Below, piece after piece: positions 37,343 through 46,541 of a DNA stretch of 62,203 nucleotides. The translations under genes and the position numbers were made by a program. The notes under the pieces were generated by a model. It saw nothing but the letters and a program-made list of their open reading frames with translations. It was not told where the DNA came from and searched no databases. Source of the DNA: Desulfobulbaceae bacterium (GTDB lineage Bacteria; Desulfobacterota; Desulfobulbia; Desulfobulbales; Desulfobulbaceae); NCBI GenBank assembly GCA_011389815.1, contig JAABTP010000008.1, positions 1 to 62,203 on the forward strand, read 5' to 3'. The first letter of the stretch is position 1. Each line of letters starts with the position of its first letter.

Positions 37343-38803
37343 GTTTCCGCCATTTTTCTGCCAAACCACGTTCCCGGATATAACAGCACCAACCACGCCA
37401 TGATTTCCAGTCTTCCCATCAGCATGTCAACGCATAAAATTCCCTTGAGCAATGGGGGCAAAGCCGCACTTGTCAGTCCTGCGGACAGCCCCGCCGTTCC
37501 TGTTGCCGAAACCACTTCAAACAGCGAGTCCAGCGGGCTGTAAGCCCATTGCCACAAAGGGCAGCCAGGACAGCGCGACTATGGTGACGAACAGCACGAT
37601 CAGCAGCAGGGCCGCGCGGATCTCTTCGTCCTGTAACCGGCGGCCTGCCAGCCGGGGTTGGATGACCGCGTGTTTCGGCAGACAGGTCCGCAGGATGATC
37701 AGGCGCAACACGCTCGCCGCGATCAACAGCCGCAACAGTTTGAATCCGCCTGCGATCGATCCTGCACCGCCTCCCGCAAGCATCGAGAAAATCAGGATCA
37801 GCTTCGAACCCGCATCAAGTTGCTCGCACGGCATTGAGGAAAATCCGGCCGTGCTCTGGGCGGAAAGGGCGAGCAGGGGCGCGTGGCGGAATACCTGCGG
37901 CCATGCCATGCCGGCACTCAGCCGCATGGAGGCTCCAACCGCCAGCGCAACGATCAGGGAAGCGATGAGGACGGCCCGGAGTTGCAGGAAATCCACGGCA
38001 ACCCGTTGCTTTTCCTTGAACATGCGGTAATAGAGGGCCAGCGGGATTGCACCGGCGAGGCAGATAAGGCTAATCCACATCTGGGCGGGCCAATCGAACA
38101 TCGCAAGGCTGCCGTCATGCGGGGCAAAGCCCCCGGTCGAGATTGCCGCGAATGTATACAGCACTGCATCGAATAACCCGATTCCTGCGAACAGGGAGCC
38201 GATGATGCCCAAGGCGGTTAAAACGCCATAGACGACCAAGGCCCGCCGTGCGTGTGCCCATATGCCGCCGATCAGGTCGTCGCTTTCCGCCTCTGTGACA
38301 GCCAGGCCCTTTGCCACCAGACCCGGCTGCATAACGAGTGCCAGGGAGAGGACAACGACACCCAGTCCCCCGTACCACTGCATCCAGGCCCGGGCAAAAA
38401 GAAAGGTCTGCGGCGCGTTAACGAGCGTCGCCTTTGTACTCAGTCCCGTGGTTGTCACGCCGGAAACGGCTTCGAAGAGGGCATCCGGAAACGTTAATCC
38501 TGAACCCATCATCGGGTAGGACATCACAAGCGGGGTAAAGAGAAACATCAGCGTGACCAGCACCATGCCTTCATTGGCCTGTACCCTGGCAGGAGCCTTC
38601 AGCCGGGCCAAGCCACCTCCCAAGGCTGCCAGCCCGCCGATCACAACGCTATACCGCAGACTGATGGGTATGTCGCCGAAGATCAGCGACACTGCCAACG
38701 GCACCAGCGTCAGCGCGGCAAGCACAAGACATAGTTGACCGAAATACTTGAAGACCACGCGCAGTCGGACCGCATACCTGAGTTCTGTTGCCTGTTGAGC
38801 CAT
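37339..38803 (-). pseudogene. trkH: TrkH potassium transporter, frameshifted near the 3' end
   Basis: The 5' frame (38803-37517) covers most TrkH pore repeats (ALFEAVSGVTTTGLS, TFAAISTGGFAPHD, ALSAQSTAGFSSM) and ends prematurely in SWLPFVAMGLQPAGLAV. The fourth pore loop and last helix (LDSLFEVVSATGTAGLSAGL ... GRLEIMAWLVLLYPGTWFG) continue one frame over to 37339. One extra T in GGCTTACAGC (37542/37543) explains it; removing it gives FVAMGYSPLDSLFEVV, the expected sequence. Everything else is intact, so this is a very recent mutation or a sequencing error. Without the fourth pore loop the channel should not work. Confidence 0.85.
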
Positions 38804-38848
38804 AAACGAATCCTTCTCCTTTACGCCAAGGAGGCAGGCGATCAGATT

Positions 38849-38923
38849 TCAGTGTCGTCCGGCAGCACGGCTTATGAACAGTACGGCTATGTCGTCTGAT
38901 ATTGTAAAGATACCACTTGGCAT
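38849..38923 (-). pseudogene. 5' remnant of a second DUF808 gene
   Basis: ATG at 38923 preceded by AAGGAGAAAAAC encodes MPSGIFTISDDIAVLFISRA and stops after 24 codons. The first 15 residues match the start of the DUF808 gene at 7441 (MPSGILAVLDDIVML). Everything downstream is lost. It lies next to the start of trkH and an inverted-repeat element. Confidence 0.65.
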
Positions 38924-39000
38924 GTTTTTCTCCTTGGATTTCCTTGGTTACTCCTATGAGTGCTAAAGCTCTGCATCAGCCGCCAAGTTGCCAGGGAATT

Positions 39001-39224
39001 TGGGTGCGGCTCTTCTAGTTTAATATTAACATTCTGATATCATAACAATAGTCACATTAAAATTGTATAGATTCACTTGAACTACTCGCCTTTTAAGAGG
39101 GTAAAAATATACCTCATATTTACCACCACATTAAAAGGATCAATTCAAGCGAAAACATCTTAAGTGAAATAAAGAACTGACACTTTTTCAAGATGATAGT
39201 CACTCTTTAAAAGAGCCGCACCCA
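39001..39224. mobile_element. 224-bp inverted-repeat element, related to the 111-bp element
   Basis: Ends TGGGTGCGGCTCTTCTA (39001) and TAAAAGAGCCGCACCCA (ending 39224) are inverted repeats with one mismatch in 17. The core GGGTGYGGCTCTTTTA is shared with the element at 11466-11576. The interior is AT-rich and non-coding. No clear target duplication flanks it; the flanks instead carry a short inverted AAGTTG/CAACTT. It could be an older copy or a rearranged one. Confidence 0.65.
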
Positions 39225-39286
39225 TCAACTTTACGTAACTTTTGTTAGAATAATTTTGGTCGGGTACTTACATCTCTTTAACTGGA

Positions 39287-42200
39287 CTACAAATATTTCC
39301 TCAGAATGGCTTCTTTTTGAGCAGGAATATCGTTGATTGTCGCTTCCATTTTAGCGATTTGGTTTTCGATTTTTTCTATCTTTTTGACGATTTTCTGTTG
39401 TTCGTTGAATGAAGGCGTTTGGATAATTACCTTATTCAAATTTTGCACAGATAGACCAGGTTGAGCTATTCCCGTTGCATATTGATTAAGATTCGACTCT
39501 CTCAGCTTATAGTATAGCCAAGTCACATCTGTGTCTAAAAGTGAAGTTACTACAACAGCGTGTTCGGTTGCGTGGAATTTTCCATTAACAAAACAGACAT
39601 TACCACATAATGCCCCCTGTCTTCCAATAAGGGGGTATTTACCTTCGTGGGTAAAAGTTTCTGTATAACCGCGTTGTCCATTTCCACCGTAACAAGGATA
39701 GCGGTCATCAGCATCTTGATCAAAGATATCGTGTGCCGATACAAACTTACCTGCCTTCATAGAACATATTTCAGCAAGTGGCTTTGAAGCACCTTTTGCC
39801 ATGTTTATTTCAGATATGATTTTGTTTTGAGCTTCCTCAACACTCTCTTTCGCCTTCTTTTCCTGATCCTCAAGGCCAGCGATTTCTGCAACGATCTTCT
39901 CCTGAATGTCTTTAGTTGGCACAGGGACTGAGAATCTAAGAATTTCATCTTTATCACCGCGTGGCATCTTAATCCCTTGTTTACCAGACATAACATAGTC
40001 AAAAAAATGATCCGTGCTTAAGATATTAAAGAGATATTTAGGTAGTATTTGATCTGGATTTAAGCTCCGAAATACTAAAACATCATTGGAACAACCTCCA
40101 GCTTTGTTGGCAAACCAGATTTTTTTAAGATAGGGGCGAATATTTGACAATAAGATGTCGTCGGTCTGATATTTTGTAACTCTGGAAATACTTGGAACTC
40201 CCTTAAAATCAACAAGTCCATTTCTGTTTTGTTGCAAATTATCGGTAGTAACATAATCGGACAGCTGAATATCAGACGATGGTATTTTTTCTGTAACATA
40301 AGGAGCAATCTTACCAAGTCTTTCAGTGTCCCATCGTGTTTCTAACTTAATTTTTTTTTCAGCGGACAAACTCAAGGACTTGTCAAACTCCGCACGACCA
40401 AGATTTAACATATCGACTAAATCAACACGACGAACATTCTCTTTCAGGCTCTTATCAATATCTCTCGAATAGTTGCCAGCAAAAGCATCGTAAATGTATG
40501 TACTTGCTTTTTCTTTATTGTCAAAGCAGTCTGCATCATAGAGTTTGGTACACTCGTCAATTGATTTTCCCCGCTGAATCGGGTGAATACCTTCACTGCC
40601 ACGACGGTTGCTGAACTCATATCCAAGAAACGCTTTTTCCGCTTTCTTCTCACCGGACTTTACAAGAACAGTCTGCTGACCGTAGGTAAGAATAAAGTAA
40701 ACCAGCTTCTCTTTTTCACGCTGAATTATTTCATTGAGAAGAGCCGTGTCGCTCAGATTGATTTTCTGGTTATACTCTTGGAAAATCTCGTGTGCTTTTA
40801 CTGCATCAATAGGAGCTTTTTGAAAAAGAGTACGGTAGTCATCAAAGGTTAGCCCTTCCCACACTTGGGCAACATACTTTGCAACAGGTTTTTCAATACC
40901 ATTGACTGTAATATCCTGAAGGGTGGTGGCAAAATTGTTTACACAGTTTTCAATATCTTTGGCTAAACGATTTTTACGACGACGGAGAAAGAGCGTTACC
41001 GTATTTGTATTTGTTGCCATAAAGGTATTTGAACCGAGTTCGGCAATAGCGATGACCTCAAAACAGCGAAGAATAATTTCACGGGTTTTAGTGTAGATAC
41101 CACCATTGCTGAGAATAGAACTCGGCAGAATAATTCCCGCTACACCGTTATCTTTAAGAAGCTGTTTGGTACGCTCAATAAAGAGACACTCAATTTCACT
41201 ACTCTGATCAGTGAGCTTGTTGTAAAGTTCAAAATCTTTTTCGTTGTAATATTTGCGGGCGTTGTTACGAAATGCTGAAACAGAGTAGGGTGGATTAGAG
41301 ACAACGATATCAAACTGGCGGTTATCCTGCGAATTATCAGAGTCAACAACTTTGAGTTTTCGATTATACTCTTTTGTTTTTTTGAAATTCCCAAGCCCGT
41401 CACTGTGAACTACATTTGCGATTCCATCACCGTGAAGATAACAGCCAACCTTACCGACTTTAACCAGACGATAATCTTTTTCGATGCCATGGATGTATTG
41501 ATTTGCCCACTCAAAATGGTCTGTTTTCCACGATTTCAGTTTTCTGCTGGTATCTGAAATATAGTCATCTGGTTCAGATGCGTTAATAAGCTCCTGAATA
41601 ATGTGCATAGACTCCGTAAGGAAGTGTCCACTACCAGCAGCATAGTCAATAAGCGTCGGAAGAAGATTGTTTTTTTCACCAGCTTCAAGTTTCTGTTTGA
41701 CGATTGTGTCAATAGGAAGACTGCGAATAACAAACTGAGCAACGGGTACGGGAGTGAAGAATTGCCCTGATTCCTGTTTAAGTCCTGTAGTAAGAAGCAG
41801 TTCAAAAAAATCACTGAGGTACTGCTGTTTTTTCGTATAGCGAATTTTGTAGTTTTGAAGGAGTTCCACAACCTCTTTTACAACTTTTCCGTTATCTTCA
41901 AATGAGTCGTGGTCGAATACCTCTTTAATTGCAAATTCGTTGTTTTTCTCAAGACGAAGACGGGTAAACTCTTTCAGTAGAGCATCTTTCACAGAAGCAT
42001 CAATGTCATTTCCGAATTTGTCATCAAAGTTTTTTTCAGAAAAGTCGGTAACCCTTTTGTCAAGAAACTCCTGCATTCCTTTTGTGTAAAGATCGGTGAG
42101 TCTTTTTTGGAAAATTACATTATTGTCAACACCTTCTATCCACTGGAATTTGAGTTCGTCGTTTGGCTTTGTGGATTTTTCATCATAGATTTTGCAGAGA

Positions 42201-42967
42201 AAGAGCGTAAAGATCTTATTAAATGCGTTTGGCTTGTCCGACACAACATTGTGACGAAGGATTTCAAGAAAGCGATTGAAAATCTTACTGCTGTCTTCCT
42301 GCGTAATGTTTTTGAGGTGTTTAGGAGTGAGCGCCTTACTCTTAAAGTGATACGGTGCAATACCTTCTTCAAGAATTCCGTTGTTCTTGGTGAGCTTATT
42401 CCAGATATCGTAAAGATCTTTTACATTGTCTGTCTGGCGATAATCGTCTTCAATTTTGATAATTTCGTTGGAGTAAGAAACAGTGTTGTCTTTGAAAGAT
42501 GACGCATACACCATCAGATAATCGGAAGAACTGTCCTGCTGAAAGTAGCTGAAAAGCTGTCCGCCGTCTTTGTTAAGCTTCTTCAACTCTTTTTCATACT
42601 CTATCCCATCGGTTTTACATTCAATCATCAAGAATGAACTGCCATCTTCACGGGTGACAAGAATATCAAGATAGATATTAGAACCTCGTCCAACAGGATA
42701 TGATTTTTCGAGGATGATGTGCTGTGGCTGGTAGCCCTGTTCGAGGAGACGATTCACACACTCAAAGACTACCCAGCTTTCAGGTTGTGAGAAATTCAGG
42801 GTAGTTTCACGCTCTGCACGAATGAGTTCGCCGTAGTTGAACCTTTCGTTTTTAAAGTCAACTTCAAGTGCGTAGTTGTCAGCTTTGGAGTATTTCTTTT
42901 CAAAAACTCCCGTGGTTCCATTCTTAGGTGTGAAACCTATCGCTTTTACTAATTTTTTATGATTCAT
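39287..42967 (-). CDS. Single-chain restriction-modification enzyme (R-M-S, type IIG/IIB-like)
   Basis: 1226 aa. Residues about 90-120 hold a PD-(D/E)xK nuclease core (D101, E116, K118 in LMIECKTDG). Next comes a type I-like N6-adenine methyltransferase with GQFFTP (about 401), SAM motif DYAAGSGHF (about 441) and NPPY (558-561). The C-terminal 400 residues contain two HsdS-type target recognition modules with connecting helices (IQEKIVAEIAGLEDQ; NEQQKIVKKIEKIENQIAKM). So cutting, methylation and specificity sit on one chain, as in AloI-like enzymes. No separate subunits are needed. All motifs look intact, and a ribbon-helix-helix remnant overlaps its start. Confidence 0.9.
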   Translation of the reverse strand: MNHKKLVKAIGFTPKNGTTGVFEKKYSKADNYALEVDFKNERFNYGELIRAERETTLNFSQPESWVVFECVNRLLEQGYQPQHIILEKSYPVGRGSNIYLDILVTREDGSSFLMIECKTDGIEYEKELKKLNKDGGQLFSYFQQDSSSDYLMVYASSFKDNTVSYSNEIIKIEDDYRQTDNVKDLYDIWNKLTKNNGILEEGIAPYHFKSKALTPKHLKNITQEDSSKIFNRFLEILRHNVVSDKPNAFNKIFTLFLCKIYDEKSTKPNDELKFQWIEGVDNNVIFQKRLTDLYTKGMQEFLDKRVTDFSEKNFDDKFGNDIDASVKDALLKEFTRLRLEKNNEFAIKEVFDHDSFEDNGKVVKEVVELLQNYKIRYTKKQQYLSDFFELLLTTGLKQESGQFFTPVPVAQFVIRSLPIDTIVKQKLEAGEKNNLLPTLIDYAAGSGHFLTESMHIIQELINASEPDDYISDTSRKLKSWKTDHFEWANQYIHGIEKDYRLVKVGKVGCYLHGDGIANVVHSDGLGNFKKTKEYNRKLKVVDSDNSQDNRQFDIVVSNPPYSVSAFRNNARKYYNEKDFELYNKLTDQSSEIECLFIERTKQLLKDNGVAGIILPSSILSNGGIYTKTREIILRCFEVIAIAELGSNTFMATNTNTVTLFLRRRKNRLAKDIENCVNNFATTLQDITVNGIEKPVAKYVAQVWEGLTFDDYRTLFQKAPIDAVKAHEIFQEYNQKINLSDTALLNEIIQREKEKLVYFILTYGQQTVLVKSGEKKAEKAFLGYEFSNRRGSEGIHPIQRGKSIDECTKLYDADCFDNKEKASTYIYDAFAGNYSRDIDKSLKENVRRVDLVDMLNLGRAEFDKSLSLSAEKKIKLETRWDTERLGKIAPYVTEKIPSSDIQLSDYVTTDNLQQNRNGLVDFKGVPSISRVTKYQTDDILLSNIRPYLKKIWFANKAGGCSNDVLVFRSLNPDQILPKYLFNILSTDHFFDYVMSGKQGIKMPRGDKDEILRFSVPVPTKDIQEKIVAEIAGLEDQEKKAKESVEEAQNKIISEINMAKGASKPLAEICSMKAGKFVSAHDIFDQDADDRYPCYGGNGQRGYTETFTHEGKYPLIGRQGALCGNVCFVNGKFHATEHAVVVTSLLDTDVTWLYYKLRESNLNQYATGIAQPGLSVQNLNKVIIQTPSFNEQQKIVKKIEKIENQIAKMEATINDIPAQKEAILRKYL

Positions 42968-43085
42968 CGGTTCCCTCTTTCATCGTTCCAAGATACTGTC
43001 CTATAGCCTCACGAACAACCTATGCAATGGAGGCTTTCTTATTATCTGCTATTTTTTTAAGTTTAAGTACTCGTGCAAAGATGGG
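42957..43085 (-). pseudogene. Ribbon-helix-helix (CopG/antitoxin-like) remnant
   Basis: The minus-strand frame reads RVLKLKKIADNKKASIA, then TAG, then VVREAIGQYLGTMKEGTDES and TAA. Relatives have Gln or similar at the stop, so CAG to TAG fits. The pattern (basic strand, KKASIAxVVREAI helices) is that of small RHH DNA-binding proteins. Its stop overlaps the ATG of the R-M-S gene (ATGAATCATAA), so it may once have been a coupled regulator of that gene. No start is visible. Confidence 0.55.
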
Positions 43086-43094
43086 TCCATTATA

Positions 43095-43493
43095 CTACTC
43101 AGGTTGTTCCCTAATTCGCCAGAGAAAGAAAAGAAGGGCAAAAGCGATCCCGATCAATAACATTTTAATATAAATATTATTTTTCAAAAAGAAGAGTGAT
43201 ATTGAAAAAACAATAATAATCAAAAAAGACGCTTTATATTTTATTTTTCGTGATAAGGTTCTTGTTTCTTCCCATTCTCGGATAATCGGGCCAAACCATC
43301 TATTATTTAAGAGCATCTGGTGAAACCTTGGCGAACTTTTCACAAAAAGTGCAGAGGCGATAAGTAAAAACGGTGTGGTTGGAAGCAGAGGAAGCAGTAT
43401 ACCTATTATCCCAAGGAGAACAAAGAACCAACCGAGAAGAATGAACAGATGTATTTTGAAAAAGCTTTTCAGATCTGAAAATATTGCACGCAT
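43095..43493 (-). CDS. DUF454 (YbaN-like) inner-membrane protein
   Basis: 132 aa with three to four TM helices. The family signature LGWFFVLLGIIGILLPLLPTTPFLLIASALFVKSSPRFHQMLL is complete, followed by NRWFGPIIREWEETRTLSRKIK. DUF454 members are small inner-membrane proteins of unknown function. The start is one base from the end of the type III restriction remnant. It is a housekeeping-looking gene stranded among restriction-gene debris. Confidence 0.88.
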   Translation of the reverse strand: MRAIFSDLKSFFKIHLFILLGWFFVLLGIIGILLPLLPTTPFLLIASALFVKSSPRFHQMLLNNRWFGPIIREWEETRTLSRKIKYKASFLIIIVFSISLFFLKNNIYIKMLLIGIAFALLFFLWRIREQPE

Positions 43494-43992
43494 CAGAATG
43501 TCACGTTGTATCGCATGGGCTGATTAACTGTACTGGCTTTTGTGTCCTTGTACTCCCGGAAGCCCTGCAAAACATCGGCAAAAGTCCTGGGGCTGTATTT
43601 CTCGAAACCGGCATCGTCCACAAAGGCGAAATCATATTGGGCTTGCGACTGCGCCTTGTTGACATCCTCGCACCATTGCCGCAAACGTGCCATCTTCGGC
43701 GGCACGTCCAGATCTGCCTGCCCCTTGGTTTCAACGACCACCATGCGCCCATCCTGCAACCGCACGATGAAATCTGGATAGTAGTTCGAGATGTCGCCGT
43801 CCGCCTTGACATAATCCAACTTGAAATGCACCGCAAGATAGTTCTTGGCATAGGCGGCCACGTCCGGGCATTGTTCAAGGAAAGCAGCAAACTCCAGCTC
43901 AAACTGACTGTCACCAATCAGTCGGTTGAACACGGATTTCTGGGGAATTATGTAGCTCTGGTCTTTTACAACAAAAGGCCTGGTCGTGCGCA
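43493..43992 (-). pseudogene. C-terminal remnant of a type III-like restriction subunit (res)
   Basis: From about 43992 the frame reads TRPFVVKDQSYIIPQKSVFN, then RLIGDSQFELEFAAFLEQCP and YYPDFIVRLQDGRMVVVETKG, the C-terminal PD-(D/E)xK nuclease part of type III-like helicase/endonuclease subunits (D in PDF, ExK in ETKG). The helicase domains are missing. Upstream of 43992 the DNA belongs to a KilA-N gene in another frame, so the open frame reaching 44071 is a fusion artefact. It pairs logically with the mod-like N-terminal remnant at 46425. Confidence 0.75.
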
Positions 43993-43994
43993 GC

Positions 43995-44316
43995 TTGGTA
44001 GAGCTTGAACTCCACGGAAATCCATAATGCGAACTCAAAGGCGATGTCCCGATGGGCAAAGGTGCCTCCATAGCGGCCTGCTTTGGAGACGATGCCCTTG
44101 GCGTTGGTGCGGGTAATCCATTGTTTCGGGGTCAAGGTAAAGCTATTCAACCCAGCCTGCATTTTAAACCCGTCGAATTCGACGGAATTAAAAATGGGGT
44201 TGTGGATCCCTTCTCATATTCCCAGTAATTACAGCGCATTCAGGTTGCGCACTCAATTCTGGATAATGTAGTCGCCCCGCTCCACATCCCAGTGGCGGAC
44301 GATGGTCTGGTTTATT
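43995..44316 (-). pseudogene. KilA-N domain gene remnant with in-frame stops
   Basis: The frame contains HNPIFNSVEFDGFKMQAGLN, SFTLTPKQWITRTNAKGIVS and AGRYGGTFAHRDIAFEFALW, a clear KilA-N domain. Upstream the same frame continues through TGA, TAA and TGA (QN*VRNLNAL*LLGI*EG); the two TGA fall at positions where KilA-N proteins have Trp. At 43992 it is fused to the res remnant. KilA-N proteins are phage- or mobile-element-associated DNA-binding proteins. Clearly non-functional. Confidence 0.75.
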
Positions 44317-44322
44317 GATTTG

Positions 44323-45378
44323 TTAGCTGTTTTTTTGTAAAAAATTATCTACTATTTTATATTGGTTCTCGTTAAGAGTTGATTTACTATGTTTCAGACA
44401 TAAAGATTTCCATAGCATCTGTTTATTATGAATACCATTGCTTGTGTCAATCCCCCAATAATGTTTGATATCGTTATTTTGTATAGATATTATCTCAGTT
44501 AATATTTCATTTAGATTATGGAATATATGTTCAAATATACGAGGGAATTTTGCAGCACCAAAATTGATTTTACCTCCAGCACTAAAGGTATCTCTCAAGG
44601 CGTGATTAACAATTCCAAAACGTGAAACTAACCAAGTGGCTAAACGAGTATATTTTTTAGAATCACCCCCTAAAAGACTTGGGAAATATGCTAACGCAAT
44701 AACTCTTAATTTGTCTTTTTCTTTGGGAGGCAGATTCCCCCAAAGCTTTACACTTACGTCACGTACATTCTCTTCGTTGTTATCTATCCACCATAAATCA
44801 TCACCTTCTTTGAGGTTAGATCTGAAATAATCTTTAATTGGATCAAATGGATTTGATAAATTTCTAAGTGTATTGTATTCAATGCCTACTTTTGCAAAAA
44901 TAGATTCGCCAATACCAATATCCATGTCTATTAAATAACGTGGGGAGTGCGTAATTGCGACATCGTATAGGCATTCATCATATTTACGGCATCTAAACTC
45001 GATAGGGTTTGACAATTTCCCAAAAAGAAGATGTATGTTTTCAACATGTTCAATTCTCGTTCCTTCAAAAATACTACTTCCTACAGATTTCCATTTATTG
45101 TCTTTTGTTGTTTTTATCTCAAGACCATATGCTTTGCTCTGATTTACATAAGCAACAATATCTGGAAATTTTTGCCCTGAAACCAACTCAATATTATTTT
45201 TGAATACAGTTTTTTGGGCTTTTACATTCAATATTTCATAAACGTCTTTCTCAAGATGTGTTCCACCTCTTGCAAGGTAATACTGATTTCTTGCAAGTGC
45301 ATCTTTTTGCAAATGTTCAACAGATGATTGTAACAATTGTTTAAAAACTTTGTAATCACTATTGTGGGCTATGATCAT
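44323..45378 (-). CDS. Type II restriction endonuclease partner of the C5 methyltransferase
   Basis: 351 aa from the chosen start (MIIAHNSDYKVFKQLL). A PD-(D/E)xK-like core is visible: FPDIVAYVNQSKAYGLEIKTTKD (D ... ExK) near residue 85. The rest is unlike families I can name. It directly follows the cytosine-5 methyltransferase gene on the same strand (about 16 bp), the usual arrangement of a type II restriction pair. GAGGTG lies seven bases before 45378, so I prefer it to the ATG five codons earlier. The recognition sequence is not predictable. Confidence 0.75.
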   Translation of the reverse strand: MIIAHNSDYKVFKQLLQSSVEHLQKDALARNQYYLARGGTHLEKDVYEILNVKAQKTVFKNNIELVSGQKFPDIVAYVNQSKAYGLEIKTTKDNKWKSVGSSIFEGTRIEHVENIHLLFGKLSNPIEFRCRKYDECLYDVAITHSPRYLIDMDIGIGESIFAKVGIEYNTLRNLSNPFDPIKDYFRSNLKEGDDLWWIDNNEENVRDVSVKLWGNLPPKEKDKLRVIALAYFPSLLGGDSKKYTRLATWLVSRFGIVNHALRDTFSAGGKINFGAAKFPRIFEHIFHNLNEILTEIISIQNNDIKHYWGIDTSNGIHNKQMLWKSLCLKHSKSTLNENQYKIVDNFLQKNS

Positions 45379-45394
45379 GAGATTACACCTCATA

Positions 45395-46357
45395 TTATTG
45401 TTTAGTTTTTAAAAATTTTTGCATACCTTTAGCCAAATGCCAAGCTAAAACGGGCGGAACAGCATTACCGATTTGCTTGTATGCACTGGATGTAGATGGG
45501 CAAAAAATAAAATTGTCAGGAAATGATTGTATTCTTGCCGCCTCGCGTGCTGATAGTCTTCGCTTTCCATTCCAGTGAAACTCAATATTTCCATGATGTT
45601 CTGCCCTCATAGTTGGCCCTGGCTTGTCAGAAATGACTGAATTATTTCCCTGTCCTTTGTTTTTTTTGGCTTTCGACCAGTAGTGATTATCTGTTTCTCC
45701 TTCCTCTTTACTTTCCAGATCACCTATTGCAGTTTTTAAATCCATCCAATTTTTATTTTCTGGCAGGTAGTCTGAAAATGAAAATTTTGGTAGAATATCC
45801 TTTCTACTGCCAATAATTATAACCCTTTCACGTTTTTGGGGTACTTCAAAATCAGCCGCCAATAAAAGTTTACAAGACACATGATACCCTAATCTTTTAA
45901 AATCACTTGTTATTTTATCTATTACAGTCCCATTATTAATTGTGAGTAATCCTTTAACATTCTCTGCCAGAAATACTTTTGGTTTAGTTTGTGAGATAAC
46001 TTCGCACATGGCCTCGTACAGGGTTCCTCTTTCACTATTAAAACCTTTTCTTTTACCTGCATGACTAAAATCCTGGCATGGGAAACCACCAAGGACAATA
46101 TCTGCTTCTAAAGGAACTGGAGCATCAAACAACCCAATATATTTATTGGCAAGTAAATCTCTAATATCAGCACAAACGATATGATGCTTGAAATTTTTCA
46201 GATAAGTTAGACATGCATTTTTTTCAATGTCGTTTGCCCATATGATATCAAAATTGTTAGCTGGATAGTTTTTGTTCAGAAAAGTAAACCCACCCAAAAA
46301 ACCCAAATCTAAACCACCACAGCCGCTGAATAATGAAATTACAGTATATCTTTTCAT
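45395..46357 (-). CDS. DNA cytosine-5 methyltransferase
   Basis: 320 aa. Motif I (ISLFSGCGGLDLGFLGGF), motif IV with the catalytic Cys (VLGGFPCQDFSHAGKRKG), motif VI (FLAENVKGLLTI), motif VIII (QKRERVIIIGSR) and motifs IX-X (LSAREAARIQSFPDNF; QIGNAVPPVLAWHLAKGM) are all present in order. The target recognition region between VIII and IX is short. It should methylate cytosine at C5 and protect the genome from the adjacent endonuclease. Confidence 0.95.
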   Translation of the reverse strand: MKRYTVISLFSGCGGLDLGFLGGFTFLNKNYPANNFDIIWANDIEKNACLTYLKNFKHHIVCADIRDLLANKYIGLFDAPVPLEADIVLGGFPCQDFSHAGKRKGFNSERGTLYEAMCEVISQTKPKVFLAENVKGLLTINNGTVIDKITSDFKRLGYHVSCKLLLAADFEVPQKRERVIIIGSRKDILPKFSFSDYLPENKNWMDLKTAIGDLESKEEGETDNHYWSKAKKNKGQGNNSVISDKPGPTMRAEHHGNIEFHWNGKRRLSAREAARIQSFPDNFIFCPSTSSAYKQIGNAVPPVLAWHLAKGMQKFLKTKQ

Positions 46358-46424
46358 TTTAACTCACCGATTGCTCAATAAAAAATGCATAAAATTAATT
46401 AAAATTAATATTTATTAATATAAA

Positions 46425-46541
46425 TCAAAAAGTTATAAAGAAAAACCAAAATATAAAATACCGATACTTTTCCGGTAACTCCTTGCCCGCTTCCAGATAT
46501 CGAACGATCTCCTGTTTTTCCTGATCAGTCAATTTCAGCAT
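46425..46541 (-). pseudogene. N-terminal remnant of a type III-like DNA methyltransferase (mod)
   Basis: ATG at 46541 begins MLKLTDQEKQEIVRYLEAGK, then ELPEKYRYFIFW. This is the typical opening of adenine-specific type III-like modification subunits (LEAGKPLPEKYRFLLF). Similarity stops after about 33 codons, and the frame ends at 46425 in AT-rich DNA before the C5 methyltransferase gene. With the res C-terminal remnant at 43493 in the same orientation it brackets the present restriction pair, as if that pair replaced the middle of a mod-res operon. Confidence 0.7.

Noticed and set aside
43993-44071. N-terminal extension of the res-like frame
   Set aside because: This DNA encodes the KilA-N domain in another frame; the joint frame is an accident of the fusion.
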